64,000 nt of DNA from Pseudoalteromonas shioyasakiensis. Its GTDB lineage: Bacteria > Pseudomonadota > Gammaproteobacteria > Enterobacterales > Alteromonadaceae. Position numbers and translations under genes: made by a program. Each line of letters starts with the position of its first letter. The stretch's first letter is position 1. The stretch covers positions 930,001-994,000 of the forward strand of contig NZ_JANIGL010000001.1 in the NCBI RefSeq assembly GCF_024518675.1, in the 5' to 3' direction. The notes below the pieces were generated by a model, which saw only the letters and a program-made list of their open reading frames with translations, was not told where the DNA came from and made no database searches. Below, piece by piece: positions 38,969 through 48,523 of this stretch.

Positions 38969-40987
38969 ATGATCAAAAACGCTGATATTCACTTTAATCA
39001 CCTAGGCACTCCCGTTGCAGATGACTTCGACGACGTGTATTTCTCCAACGACGACGGTCTAGCAGAGTCCAATTTCGTGTTCTATCAACAAAATGATATT
39101 CCCAGACGATTACAAAATCATGACCAAGCACATTTTGTTGTTGGCGAAACCGGTTTTGGTACTGGGCTCAACTTTCTTAATACTTGGCAGCAATTTAAGT
39201 TTCACTTAGCTAATAGGCAGCATGAAGAGAATAAAGTTCAAAAGCAACAAAACGTTAACCGTTTACATTTTATTTCTTTTGAAAAATACCCAATGAAAAA
39301 AGCCGATTTGGCAAAAGCCTTACAGGCTTGGCCCGAATTGGCATCATTGAGTGAGCAACTCGTTGCGAACTACCCGATAAACTTAGCTGGCTGCCATCGT
39401 CTTGAGTTTGATTATGGTCGCGTTATTCTTGATTTATATTTTGGCGATGTACAAGACGCAATTAACAGCATGAGTTATGCATCATCGGGAGTTATCGATG
39501 CGTGGTACCTAGATGGCTTTGCGCCGAGTAAAAACCCCGATATGTGGCAACAAAGTTTATTTAACTTGATGGTTGATATTTCTCGTAGCAATGCAACGTT
39601 AGCCACTTTTACTGCAGCAGGCTTTGTACGAAGAGGATTAATAGAGGCAGGATTTGAGATACAAAAAGCCAAAGGTTTTGGTCGCAAGCGAGAAATGCTA
39701 ACGGGTAAGTTAGCGCAAGCAAATGCTGCCCATTCTGCCCCTCCCTATTTTGCCCATCAACCAAGTCAGTTAAATAATGTTGCGGTGATAGGCGGTGGCA
39801 TTGCCAGCAGTGCGGTACTGTATAGCTTGGCCAAGCGCGGTATTAGTAGCGAGCTATTTTGCCAAGACAGTCAACTTGCAATGGGTGCCTCGCATAATGT
39901 GCAAGGAGCAGTTTATCCCCACCTTCAAGCAAAAAACTCACCACATAGCGAATTTTTTGCTCACAGCTTTTTATATGCCAAACGATTATACCAACAGTTA
40001 ACTAAAAACGGGTATAACTACGACCATCAATGGTGTGGTGTGCTGCAACATGCAGTAAAACAACCACTAGCCGAGCGCCAGCAAAATATTGAAAGTAAGC
40101 AGCTGTGGCCTAATGAGCTGATGCATGGAGTAACACCCGAGCAAGGCGATAAAATAGCCGGTGTTGCTACAGGTTACGCAGGTGTGTATTTTCCTCTAGC
40201 AGGTTGGGTAAATCCACCACAACTGGTTACCGCGCTATTTAACCAAGCCCACGCGCTGTCAGACATACAAAGTCACTTTAATTGTGATATTGATACACTT
40301 GAAAAAACAGCAAATGGCTGGATACTCAAAAGCGGCAAAGAGCAATTCGGCCCATTTACTGATGTCATTATTTGCGCGGGTGAACACAGTGACCGTTTTT
40401 CTCAGACTGAAAACCTGCCTATTGTCGGAGTGCGTGGCCAAGTATCCCATGTACAAGCAAGTGAGGCATCAAGTAAGCTACAAACAGTACTTTGTCATAA
40501 AGGTTATTTTACGCCTGCTTATCAAGGTAAGCATTGTATGGGTGCCACGTTTGAAAAAAATTCAAAAAGTCGCGACATTACTGAGCAGGACAATATAACT
40601 AATCGAGAGCAGCTCCTTAGTTTTTATGGGCAGCGCGATTTTGCAACCAGCTTAGGTGCTATCGATTCAGCTAAGGCTGCTGTAAGATGCAGTTTTATTG
40701 ATCACCTACCAATGGCCGGTGAATGGGCTGAGCGAAGTGATTACATTTGTGCATTTGCCAATCTACGCTTAGGTAAACGCTACCAGTATCAGCCGTTACA
40801 GAAGCCCCAACAAGGCTTGCACATACTAACAGGGTTTGGCGCCCGTGGCTTATGCAGCGTCCCATTAGCTGCAGAGCACTTAATAGCTAACTTAAACAAC
40901 GAGCCTAGCCCACTTAGTGAGCGAGTAAGCCAAGCAATTCACCCCGCACGCTTTATAGTACGAGATTTGATACGCAATAAAATTTAA
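38969..40987 (+). CDS. mnmC: Bifunctional tRNA (mnm5s2U34) methyltransferase / FAD-dependent oxidoreductase
   Basis: MnmC completes mnm5s2U at the wobble base of tRNA: the C-terminal FAD domain removes the carboxymethyl group and the N-terminal domain methylates. The 672 residues contain the methyltransferase (1-245; HFVVGETGFGTGLNFLNTW, DAWYLDGFAPSKNPDMW) and the oxidoreductase (from VAVIGGGIASSAVLYSLAKRG, about 273). The ATG at 38969 is preferred to a TTG 9 bases upstream. Divergent from fabB, as in E. coli, where mnmC also sits beside fabB. Confidence 0.96.
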   Translation: MIKNADIHFNHLGTPVADDFDDVYFSNDDGLAESNFVFYQQNDIPRRLQNHDQAHFVVGETGFGTGLNFLNTWQQFKFHLANRQHEENKVQKQQNVNRLHFISFEKYPMKKADLAKALQAWPELASLSEQLVANYPINLAGCHRLEFDYGRVILDLYFGDVQDAINSMSYASSGVIDAWYLDGFAPSKNPDMWQQSLFNLMVDISRSNATLATFTAAGFVRRGLIEAGFEIQKAKGFGRKREMLTGKLAQANAAHSAPPYFAHQPSQLNNVAVIGGGIASSAVLYSLAKRGISSELFCQDSQLAMGASHNVQGAVYPHLQAKNSPHSEFFAHSFLYAKRLYQQLTKNGYNYDHQWCGVLQHAVKQPLAERQQNIESKQLWPNELMHGVTPEQGDKIAGVATGYAGVYFPLAGWVNPPQLVTALFNQAHALSDIQSHFNCDIDTLEKTANGWILKSGKEQFGPFTDVIICAGEHSDRFSQTENLPIVGVRGQVSHVQASEASSKLQTVLCHKGYFTPAYQGKHCMGATFEKNSKSRDITEQDNITNREQLLSFYGQRDFATSLGAIDSAKAAVRCSFIDHLPMAGEWAERSDYICAFANLRLGKRYQYQPLQKPQQGLHILTGFGARGLCSVPLAAEHLIANLNNEPSPLSERVSQAIHPARFIVRDLIRNKI

Positions 40988-41021
40988 TCAGAACTAACAT
41001 TTAGCTTTAAAAGGAAACAGT

Positions 41022-41351
41022 GTGAATAAAATAATAATGACTACACTCATAACATTGACGTTTACGGCATTTTCAAGTGTTGCAGATCTCAGCTCGGTGC
41101 CTTTACCGAATGACTTTAAACCCACTCTTCAAGTGGCTAATGATTACCCGCTTGTGCAGACGGGCTACTCTGGCCAATCAATTGCTGAAGTAAACGATTT
41201 TTACCTACAAGCACTTGGTAAACCAGATTTAACGACTGGCGATAATATACGCCGCACTTTGTTTTATACCGTGGATAACACCACCGTACGGATCAGCTTA
41301 TTTGCACACGACTACCGTACCGAAATAGCTATAATGATCACCCAGTTTTAG
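41022..41351 (+). CDS. Hypothetical small exported protein
   Basis: A 109-residue product beginning at GTG with an AAGGA site 6 bases upstream. Residues 1-21 form a signal peptide (IIMTTLITLTFTAFSSVADL). The mature part has no cysteine and a mixed pattern (FKPTLQVANDYPLVQTGYSG, YLQALGKPDLTTGDNIRRTL, VRISLFAHDYRTEIAIMI) suggesting a small alpha/beta domain. I do not recognise the family. It follows mnmC by 34 bases and may be cotranscribed. Confidence 0.65.
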   Translation: MNKIIMTTLITLTFTAFSSVADLSSVPLPNDFKPTLQVANDYPLVQTGYSGQSIAEVNDFYLQALGKPDLTTGDNIRRTLFYTVDNTTVRISLFAHDYRTEIAIMITQF

Positions 41352-41538
41352 GTGTAGATATGTTTAAGTAATACTGAAAGTTAATTTAGCTCATCACAAA
41401 CTTTGACTTAAGCCAAAACATTGTTCACTCTGCGTTCTAGTTGGATAACTGCGCTAAATAATTACTTCCTTATTTAATGCACAATTTTTGCACTTTTTAT
41501 TGCTACCTTGATATAAACATATAAATAGGTAAGCAACT

Positions 41539-42528
41539 ATGATCAACCGATCGCGTCGTAACATTGCGTTAAGTATTTTTACACTCATTGCATTAATAGG
41601 CTGTGGTAGTGAAGATAGTACGCTCAGCTCAACGACCACAGAGGAAACAGACGCAACTTCAACAGCAAGTACACTTATTGTTGAAGTTGACCCATTTATC
41701 TTCGAAAGTAATGCCCTCGCATCAGAAATAACGACTGAAACGTGTACATTAACTAATGGCGATGAATCCTCTTGTTATCGTATAAACATCGCCGGAGTAC
41801 CTGCAAATCATGATATTGGTATATTTTGCCCTACGAATATTAGCGCTAACGCTGATGAAGCAGGTATTTGGTTTGATGGCAATGGTGAAGTTTTTGATAT
41901 TACTGGTGATTTCATTGTAAGTTTAGCCGAGCTTTATAACGACGATCATTGGCAGCTTTATGATGAAGGTACAGGCAAAGTTAATATTACCGACACCTAT
42001 GCTTCATGTGATGGCGCGGCTCGCCCTAATGTTGAAGAGCAATATCAAAATTATTGTGTAGAATGCTCAATTGATTACGTTGATGGTGGTATTAGTGCCT
42101 CATTTTTAATCCCCATTACACCGGTGATCACCACTTCAAGCAACAGCGTAGGCCATGCTAATGTTGGTGTAGCACTTAACGGTGTTGAGTTAGCAGCCCC
42201 CGCTCCTGTTGATGCAATTCTAGGTGCATATACTATTGCCGCTTTTGATGATTGTGCCGGCCATATCAATTTAGCAGTAGGTTATCATTATCATGGCGAA
42301 GCAGGTTGTAGCCAAACCCAAGTTCAATCTGATGGCCATGCCGCAATGATGGGCTACGCACTGGATGGTTTTGGCATATTTGGTATGTTAAATGCTGATG
42401 GTAATGAACCCAGCGATCTAGATCAATGCCGCGGTCATGCAGACGATATCCGAGGCTATCATTACCACGCAGCAGACGTAGCTGAAAACATGTTTATTGG
42501 CTGTTTTAAAGGTGCAATCGCACGCTAA
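41539..42528 (+). CDS. YHYH-domain lipoprotein
   Basis: The 329-residue product has a lipoprotein signal peptide ending in LIALIGCGSE (Cys at residue 22). The mature chain contains paired cysteines and, at the C terminus, the YHYH-domain marks: DDCAGHINLAVGYHYHGEAGC and DQCRGHADDIRGYHYHA. These His/Cys clusters could bind a metal; the family's function is not established. A small Cys-containing exported protein is encoded 13 bases downstream, probably in the same transcript. Confidence 0.85.
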   Translation: MINRSRRNIALSIFTLIALIGCGSEDSTLSSTTTEETDATSTASTLIVEVDPFIFESNALASEITTETCTLTNGDESSCYRINIAGVPANHDIGIFCPTNISANADEAGIWFDGNGEVFDITGDFIVSLAELYNDDHWQLYDEGTGKVNITDTYASCDGAARPNVEEQYQNYCVECSIDYVDGGISASFLIPITPVITTSSNSVGHANVGVALNGVELAAPAPVDAILGAYTIAAFDDCAGHINLAVGYHYHGEAGCSQTQVQSDGHAAMMGYALDGFGIFGMLNADGNEPSDLDQCRGHADDIRGYHYHAADVAENMFIGCFKGAIAR

Positions 42529-42541
42529 CAAGGAGAAAACA

Positions 42542-42844
42542 ATGAAAAGCAATTTCTTAATCAAGTTATTCAGCACATGTTTGCTATTACCCACATCGTT
42601 TGCCACGCTGAGCCATGCAGGACATGGAACTCAAGCTCCATGGCAGGCATGTGAAGAAAAACAATTAAACCAAACCTGTAGTTATGAAAGCCATGATGCA
42701 AAAGCAACAGGAACATGCCAAGCAATGAACCAAGTATTGATGTGTGTGCGTAACCAGCCTCTTGAAAAGCTACTCCCAAAACCAACTGAAAAAGTTGCAG
42801 AAAGTAACGTAAAAAGTGTTAAAGCTGAGCAACACGATCATTAA
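42542..42844 (+). CDS. Small exported cysteine-containing protein
   Basis: The start is the ATG at 42542, preceded by AAGGAG. The 100-residue product has a signal peptide (about 1-25, cleavage near LSHA|GHG) and a short mature part with four cysteines in the pattern ACEEK..TCSYE..GTCQAM..LMCV, followed by a Lys/Glu-rich His-ending tail. Proteins with this spacing occur as small secreted partners in several proteobacteria, but their job is unknown. The mature protein could form two disulfides or bind metal. Immediately follows the YHYH lipoprotein gene. Confidence 0.75.
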   Translation: MKSNFLIKLFSTCLLLPTSFATLSHAGHGTQAPWQACEEKQLNQTCSYESHDAKATGTCQAMNQVLMCVRNQPLEKLLPKPTEKVAESNVKSVKAEQHDH

Positions 42845-42863
42845 ATTATTCAGTGTCCCTCAT

Positions 42864-42888
42864 GCCTAGAGTCATATAGACTCTGGGC
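42864..42888. other. 10-bp hairpin after the small exported protein gene
   Basis: GCCTAGAGTC pairs with GACTCTGGGC (one G:T pair) across a 5-base loop. No T run follows on either strand. It may end the upstream transcript or shape its 3' end. Confidence 0.4.
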
Positions 42889-43097
42889 TAAATCGCTTGA
42901 ATACCTTGCCATGCTAATTGCAGCGCAAGCAGAGTTAAAATAGCCCGAAAAATAGCTTTAAACTTAGCCACAGAAACCATCGACGTAAAGGCCGATAAAA
43001 TAACAAGCTCAACCGCACTCAGCGGCGTTAATAAATCACCTGCCACAAATTCCATGTAACAGAACTTAGCAATACAACATGCTAGAAAAGTTACCAT
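42888..43097 (-). CDS. Possible small membrane protein
   Basis: A 69-residue frame with two hydrophobic segments (about 1-15 and 45-68). I find no clear ribosome binding site and do not recognise it. A shorter version could begin at MEFVAGDLLTPLSAVELVIL. It may be spurious; it is included only because nothing else occupies this stretch. Confidence 0.3.
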   Translation of the reverse strand: MVTFLACCIAKFCYMEFVAGDLLTPLSAVELVILSAFTSMVSVAKFKAIFRAILTLLALQLAWQGIQAI

Positions 43098-43168
43098 GAG
43101 TCAAAAGAAGTTACGAGTACCTAAAGAGCTAACAATTATCCCCTTTGAATACACAACAGCTTTATAGC

Positions 43169-43219
43169 AGCCATAAAAAAACCCGCAAACTTGATTACTC
43201 AAATTTGCGGGTTTTTAGG
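43169..43219 (-). terminator. Terminator after tmRNA
   Basis: AAAAACCCGCAAA and TTTGCGGGTTTTT form a 13-bp stem downstream of the tmRNA 3' end, with T's following on the minus strand. Confidence 0.85.
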
Positions 43220-43251
43220 GTTTTTAAATCAACGAATTTAAAAACCGATAT

Positions 43252-43608
43252 TGGTGGAGCTGGGGGGATTTGAACCCCCGTCCGAAAAGCCTCGACCGTC
43301 GGTACTACATGTTTAGTATTGTCATTTAATTAACCTTTAAGTCCCGGACAAACACGGTAAGTAAAGGCGAGGCCGCTTAGTTTTAACGCTTCAACCCCGG
43401 CCAGGGTTTCCGTCGCGATCAGGTGTTAGGGTGACACTCCAAAATCCAGTCCACAAGAATACATGGAAGGAGCGCTAGCCAGCCTAAGCTGCTAGAGAGT
43501 AGTTATCGTCGTTTGCGATTACTTTAAATTGCGGCTTTTTTACGAGGCAAACCGCACCTCGACATGCACCTCGGGCTTCTTGAATTCCGTCGAATCCTAA
43601 TCAGCCCC
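43252..43608 (-). ncRNA. ssrA: Transfer-messenger RNA (tmRNA)
   Basis: tmRNA rescues stalled ribosomes and tags their products for proteolysis. On the minus strand the 357-base gene starts GGGGCTGATTAGGATTCGACG and ends with a T arm (GGGTTCGAATCCCC) and CAGCTCCACCA, which pairs with the 5' end as the tRNA-like acceptor. The tag reading frame (43484-43516) gives ANDDNYSLAA and a TAG stop. An encoded CCA is present. Confidence 0.98.
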
Positions 43609-43640
43609 TGAATTAGTTAACTCATTCAGAGTGTGCAAGC

Positions 43641-43670
43641 AGTATAACTGACTAAGGTGCTGATACTCAA
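43641..43670 (-). promoter_or_regulatory. tmRNA promoter
   Basis: On the minus strand TTGAGT and TATACT are separated by 18 bases, about 33 bases before the mature tmRNA 5' end, consistent with a short processed precursor. Confidence 0.65.
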
Positions 43671-43899
43671 GACTCTTCTAATCTTTATTTATGTTACATG
43701 GTTTAAGTGATGGTAAATTAAGCATAAAACAGCCATTAGCAAAAGTTCCAATAAATTAAACAAACAAATACTTAACAAATTTATAAAATCATGGTCAAAT
43801 AGTATGTTAAATCACCTACCTGCTAGCTAACTTTAGTATGTATAGTGCAATGGTGATTAAAAAATAATAATAACAGGCATATTCTAAAGGAAATTATAA

Positions 43900-45525
43900 A
43901 TGTCGCTGTTTACCCATGATCCTCAAACTGGCTTTGTTGCGTTGGCTAAGCACCCAAAAGATAGTGGCTTCCCCGTTACTAGCTCTCAATTGATTGAACT
44001 AATTGAGCAATCGCAATATGCCGATTTTGAAGTTGTGAGCGCAAATATTGGTAAACTATTTTCGCCAAGCAATAACTATCAAGCAGACTCCCTTATCGTT
44101 GCGCGCGCAATCGATGCTTCGATACTCATTCAAATTGATGAAAAGAATATGGTTGCAGAAGCGACTTTGACCACAGCTCGCGGCGGTCAATTAATGTCTA
44201 TGGATAATGCCAGAGACGCATTACTAGAGGCGGGCGTTATCCAAGGTATCAGTCAACGTGCTTTAGATAGTTTTTTAGGATCACAGTTTGAAAAAGCTGC
44301 CGGGGTTTCATACAGCGCCATTGTGGCCCATGGCCGCAGACCAAAAGAAGGCAGCGACGCTAAGTTTGTCCGTTTGTGCTCAACAGCACAAGACCGCGTT
44401 TTAAGTCCACAGGCAAAAGAAGGCGGAAAAGTTGATATGCGCGATTTAGGCGCCATCATCACAGTAAAGCCAGGTACTCCTTTAATGCAGCGGGTTGCAG
44501 CAACAGAGGGTGAGGATGGATACACAGTGTTTGGTGATATTATTCCTGCGTGTCCGGGTAAAGATCTGCCTTTACAGCCTTTTGAAGGCACTAAACTGGA
44601 TCCGGACAACCCTAATTTACTGATTGCCGATAGCAAAGGTGTACCCGTTGCATTACCACGGGGTATGCGTGTGGATGATGTACTGTGTTTTGATAATGTT
44701 GATATTGGCACAGGCCATGTTGATTTTGATGGCAGTGTTATTATCAGTGGCGATATAAAAGATGGTATGCGCGTGCGTGCCAGTGGCGACGTGACTGTGC
44801 TTGGGTTTGTTGAATCTGGCGAAATTGACAGCGCCAGTGCAGTCACCGTTTTGCTAGGTGCCATTGGTCGAAAGCGCGAAGACGGCGAAGTGTTCACGTG
44901 TAAAATAAAAGCAGAACGTACTATTTCTCTTGGCTATGCTCAGTACTGTTTTATTGCAGGGCAACAAGATTTATTTATTGAGCGCCAAGCATTGCATTGT
45001 GATTTAAGTGCTAGGCGGTTAATCAGAGTGGGTAAAACCAATGATCCACGAGGTAAAATTATCGGGGGCAGTATTCTCAATGCAATGCGTATTGAAACTG
45101 GTGAATTAGGTGCGCCTTCAGGAACCAAAACGAAAGTGTACCTCGCACAATATTGGCATGATCTAAGACAAAAGCAAATTCAGGTTTCTGAGTTTGAGAA
45201 GCTATTAGCAACGAAGGCTGCGTCTCTCAAACAAGCGCGAAAAAAAGCAGTAAAAATACCCGCCGTAGCTAAACGCCAGTTGTTTTTATCTAAAATAACT
45301 GCCAGCGAAGAACAAATAAATATTAGGATTGCCCATACCAAACGTAAAAAACATTTGCTGAAAACAAAAATAGCGCAGCTATTAGCGACTAGTAGAGTAA
45401 AAATTAATGAACTCATGCACCCTGGCGTCGAGCTAAAAATAGCAAAAGATTCAAAAAACTTTTCTCGGATTTACCCGCCCCATTTAGTCAAAATGAGCGA
45501 AGGCAAGATCACTCAGTCGTTTTAG
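43900..45525 (+). CDS. fapA: FapA family protein (DUF342)
   Basis: A 541-residue cytoplasmic protein of the DUF342/FapA family. It has an N-terminal region (1-150), a central DUF342 beta-rich core (about 170-385; [52 protein letters not shown]) and a C-terminal coiled coil (about 400-500). In Vibrio vulnificus FapA is a polar flagellar assembly factor that responds to the glucose PTS protein EIIA; the same role here is inferred. Its 3' end overlaps rnt on the opposite strand by 17 bases. Confidence 0.88.
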   Translation: MSLFTHDPQTGFVALAKHPKDSGFPVTSSQLIELIEQSQYADFEVVSANIGKLFSPSNNYQADSLIVARAIDASILIQIDEKNMVAEATLTTARGGQLMSMDNARDALLEAGVIQGISQRALDSFLGSQFEKAAGVSYSAIVAHGRRPKEGSDAKFVRLCSTAQDRVLSPQAKEGGKVDMRDLGAIITVKPGTPLMQRVAATEGEDGYTVFGDIIPACPGKDLPLQPFEGTKLDPDNPNLLIADSKGVPVALPRGMRVDDVLCFDNVDIGTGHVDFDGSVIISGDIKDGMRVRASGDVTVLGFVESGEIDSASAVTVLLGAIGRKREDGEVFTCKIKAERTISLGYAQYCFIAGQQDLFIERQALHCDLSARRLIRVGKTNDPRGKIIGGSILNAMRIETGELGAPSGTKTKVYLAQYWHDLRQKQIQVSEFEKLLATKAASLKQARKKAVKIPAVAKRQLFLSKITASEEQINIRIAHTKRKKHLLKTKIAQLLATSRVKINELMHPGVELKIAKDSKNFSRIYPPHLVKMSEGKITQSF

Positions 45526-46195
45526 CGGCTGAGTCTGATGTTTCTTGTTCGGTTTCGTCAACTTCTTCCGCTAATGGCCAACCGCCTAGTTGTTGCCAGC
45601 GATTGACAATCAAGCAATATAATTCAGCAGTACGCTCGGTATCATACAGTGCTGAATGTGCTTGCTTGTTGTCAAATTCGATTCCAGCAGCACGACATGC
45701 CTTAGCGAGTACAGTTTGACCCAGCGCAAGCCCAGCTAATGATGTTGTATCAAAGCTAACAAACGGATGAAATGGTGTACGTTTAATATTATTACGGGCA
45801 ATGGCTGCATTTAAAAAGCCATGGTCGAAAGCGGCATTATGCGCAACCACGACAGAGCGCTGACAGCCTGCCGCTTTTTGCGCTTTACGAACCGCTTTAC
45901 AAATTTCTTTGATTGCCTCGTCTTCAGGCACTGCGCCACGTAATGGAGAGAAAGGATCAATGCCGTTAAACTCTATTGCGGCTTGTTCAATGTTCGCACC
46001 TTCAAATGGCTGAACATGAAAATGAACTGTATGATCAATACTTAACAAGCCTTCGTCATCCATTTTTAAAATAGATACCGCAATTTCAAGTAACGCGTCG
46101 GTTTCTTTATTAAAGCCTGCCGTTTCAACGTCAATTACAACAGGAAAAAAGCCGCGAAAGCGTTTTGCGAAAAGTGTTTGTTCAGTATTTGCCAT
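45509..46195 (-). CDS. rnt: Ribonuclease T
   Basis: RNase T trims the 3' ends of tRNA and other stable RNAs and takes part in end turnover of tRNA CCA. The 228 residues carry the DEDD exonuclease motifs: [37 protein letters not shown] and the final [14 protein letters not shown]. The acidic C-terminal tail is longer than in E. coli. It converges on fapA and is divergent from motY, an arrangement also seen in Vibrio, where rnt and motY are neighbours. Confidence 0.96.
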   Translation of the reverse strand: MANTEQTLFAKRFRGFFPVVIDVETAGFNKETDALLEIAVSILKMDDEGLLSIDHTVHFHVQPFEGANIEQAAIEFNGIDPFSPLRGAVPEDEAIKEICKAVRKAQKAAGCQRSVVVAHNAAFDHGFLNAAIARNNIKRTPFHPFVSFDTTSLAGLALGQTVLAKACRAAGIEFDNKQAHSALYDTERTAELYCLIVNRWQQLGGWPLAEEVDETEQETSDSAAKTTE

Positions 46196-46421
46196 AGTCT
46201 TCTTGGTTTATGGATGTAAGCCTTCTATTATGACAAAGTTGATGCCCTCTAGGCTAGAGGGTTACGAAATTTATTCTACTATAAATTATGGGCATATTAA
46301 TTGCTTGTATTAATTGATTAAGATATTCGAGCCCCTTGCATATAGCCTGGCTTTAATTAAGTTGCTGATTAAGCCAAAATATTGGCAAGCTTAAAGTAAA
46401 TATTGTTGGAGAACCCCTGCT

Positions 46422-47300
46422 GTGAAGCTATCATTTTTATCAATTGGTATCACAACAATTGCCTTACTCTCGCCCAGTTTGGCAGACGCAGCGATGCGTC
46501 AGTACAGTGCAGATGCCGATACCTCACAATGGGAAGTGGTGAAAACAACTCGCTTACAATGTCAGTTAAATCATGAAGTTCCTTACTACGGTGAAGCAGT
46601 TTTCAGTGCTCAAGCCAGCAAAAACAAAGATGTATTATTTAACCTAGATATGGTTGTTAGGCCTGACAATTACAGCATAGCGGGACTAAAGGCTGTACCT
46701 CCAGCTTGGCGAGCAGGCCTTCCAGCGCGTGATCTTGCCAATATGAAACTATTACGAAAATTTGACGGTGAATTGGGTAATAAAACCGCATGGGAAATGC
46801 TCACGGAGCTAGAAAAAGGCTACTACCCTACTTTTTATTACCAAGACTGGCAAAATAGTGCCGATAAAATTGCCGTCGGCCTGTCTAGCATTAACTTTAA
46901 ACAAGCATACTGGGCATTTTTACAATGCCGTGATGAGTTACTCCCATACAGCTTTGAAGATATTTCATTTACAGTAATGAACTACCAACCCAATACTAGT
47001 AAGTTGACGAAGTCATCGCAGCAGCGTTTAGATAAGATAGCCGAGTATTTAAAGCACGATACTAGCATTGCTTCAATTTCTATCGACTCATACACAGATA
47101 GTTATGGTGGTCGTTGGAACAACTTAGAGTTATCGAAAAAACGCGCCAAAGCAATTAAAGATTACATGGTCAGTTTAGGTATTGACGAGTCAAAAGTTGA
47201 AACACAAGGCTTTGGTGAAAAGCGTCATGTTGCAACCAATGACAATATTTTAGGCCGGGATAAAAACCGCCGCTTAGTGATTCAAATAGCAAAAATGTAA
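46422..47300 (+). CDS. motY: Sodium-type flagellar motor protein MotY
   Basis: MotY forms the T ring of the sodium-driven polar flagellar motor and anchors the MotA/B-type (PomA/PomB) stator. The 292 residues have a signal peptide (1-23), an N-terminal MotY domain (about 24-175; TTRLQCQLNHEVPYYGEAVF, WRAGLPARDLANMKLLRKFD, TAWEMLTELEKGYYPTFYYQ) and a C-terminal OmpA peptidoglycan-binding domain (about 180-290; GRDKNRRLVIQI). A GTG start follows a GGAG site. The MITE-like element begins two bases after its stop. Confidence 0.94.
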   Translation: MKLSFLSIGITTIALLSPSLADAAMRQYSADADTSQWEVVKTTRLQCQLNHEVPYYGEAVFSAQASKNKDVLFNLDMVVRPDNYSIAGLKAVPPAWRAGLPARDLANMKLLRKFDGELGNKTAWEMLTELEKGYYPTFYYQDWQNSADKIAVGLSSINFKQAYWAFLQCRDELLPYSFEDISFTVMNYQPNTSKLTKSSQQRLDKIAEYLKHDTSIASISIDSYTDSYGGRWNNLELSKKRAKAIKDYMVSLGIDESKVETQGFGEKRHVATNDNILGRDKNRRLVIQIAKM

Positions 47301-47302
47301 TG

Positions 47303-47618
47303 TTAGGGTCTGTTGACCTTTGCGGATTAAAATTTGTTCAAGCTAGGAGCGGTTTAATCGCGGCGCGAGGTTTGTAACCTAGTGGGCTAAGTCAAAACCG
47401 AGTAAAACTTCCGCGTCCTGCTCACGCCCCTTACCTACATCCATGTAGGCAACAAAGAGTAAATCGCCCCTAGGCAGAACCCGAAGGGCAGCGCCTGTTT
47501 GGCATTGATGCTGCGTTATCGCCTATTAATGGGGAAAACCACACCACACAGGCTCTGCCTTGCCTAAATACCAAACAGGCTGCTGCAAATTTAACCTTGA
47601 AAGGTCAACAGACCCTAA
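47303..47618. mobile_element. MITE-like non-autonomous element with 19-bp terminal inverted repeats
   Basis: The ends TTAGGGTCTGTTGACCTTT and its exact reverse complement bound a 316-bp non-coding element. If the outermost TTA/TAA contain a duplicated TA, the inner 16 bp are the repeat proper, the pattern of IS630/Tc1-mariner type insertions. Inside are an inverted repeat GCCTGTTTGG / CCAAACAGGC (47493-47502 and 47571-47580) and a CCTACAT-ATGTAGG hairpin. No transposase. It lies between convergent motY and the EamA gene and contains the latter's stop codon (TAG). Confidence 0.85.
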
Positions 47619-48523
47619 ACTTTAAGTGGTTTGTTTTTTAACTTACCTCTTTTAGCTAAGCCTCCTTCACCAAATTGAAATACTGCTAAACTCACCAATA
47701 TAATTATCGCCCCTATTATAAGTTGCAGATCCACTGGTTCATTGTTTAACCATGCCCCTAAAGCAATTGCAAAGCTCGGCGTAATTAGCGTAGTTAACGC
47801 TACCGTGCTTGCAGCTAGCTTTTGCAATACGTGAAAATAAGCAAGGGCACCAATTAAAGAATCAAACACACCTAAATAGGCAATTGACCAGAGTGACTTT
47901 ACTGACCACACTGCACTGTTGAGCTCACCATCAACGAGCCACCATGTAATAAAGAATAACGGCGTGACAAATATCAAAGCACCAAATGTTGTAGCCATAG
48001 GGTGTATCGCAATTTTAACGCGTTTGATCATGACACCACTTAAACTAAAAAAGCAGACAGCCAAAAATACATACAACAGCCCTTGCATTTGCATTAATGA
48101 GCCTTGAATATGCCTTTCACTGACTAAGTACAAACCAAGTAAAGCACACGCTAAAGAGATGAGTTTTATTTTGCTAAACTTAGGTTCGTTTAATAGCCGC
48201 TGAGCCAGTAACCCAGATAAAATCGGTGCTAAACCAAATGTTAAAGAGATTAATCCCGACGGCACTGTTTTCGCAGCCATATAACTGAGTAACATGCCCC
48301 CATAAATACCTATACTTGAATAACCATATAAAAAACATGCACGACGGTGCCAAGGTATTCGCACATTTGCAATCGACACCACAAACGCCGCCAACACCAG
48401 ACCAATAAGCATGCGCATGAGCACAGCAAGGGTTGGCGCAACGGTTTCGCTGCTAAATACGATTCCTAGTGGTGTTGTTGACCATATCAACACCATGAAA
48501 AAATAAAATACTTTGACGTTCAC
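47615..48523 (-). CDS. EamA/DMT superfamily transporter
   Basis: A 302-residue inner-membrane protein with ten helices in two EamA repeats (about 1-140 and 150-290). Typical stretches: LIWSTTPLGIVFSS near the N terminus and LTTLITPSFAIALGAWLNNEP near the end. Drug/metabolite transporters of this type export amino acids, nucleotides or other metabolites; the substrate here is unknown. Its TAG stop is formed with the edge of the adjacent MITE-like element; without the insertion the frame would still stop (TAA) at the same codon. Confidence 0.9.
   Translation of the reverse strand: MNVKVFYFFMVLIWSTTPLGIVFSSETVAPTLAVLMRMLIGLVLAAFVVSIANVRIPWHRRACFLYGYSSIGIYGGMLLSYMAAKTVPSGLISLTFGLAPILSGLLAQRLLNEPKFSKIKLISLACALLGLYLVSERHIQGSLMQMQGLLYVFLAVCFFSLSGVMIKRVKIAIHPMATTFGALIFVTPLFFITWWLVDGELNSAVWSVKSLWSIAYLGVFDSLIGALAYFHVLQKLAASTVALTTLITPSFAIALGAWLNNEPVDLQLIIGAIIILVSLAVFQFGEGGLAKRGKLKNKPLKV

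Noticed and set aside
44253-44897. A 214-residue open frame opposite fapA
   Set aside because: Pro/Ser-rich antisense shadow with no start signal, wholly inside the well-supported fapA gene.
46300-46421. Flagellar sigma-28 or sigma-54 promoter before motY
   Set aside because: GCTGATTA and TTGGCAAGC resemble parts of such sites, but no correctly spaced partner is present.
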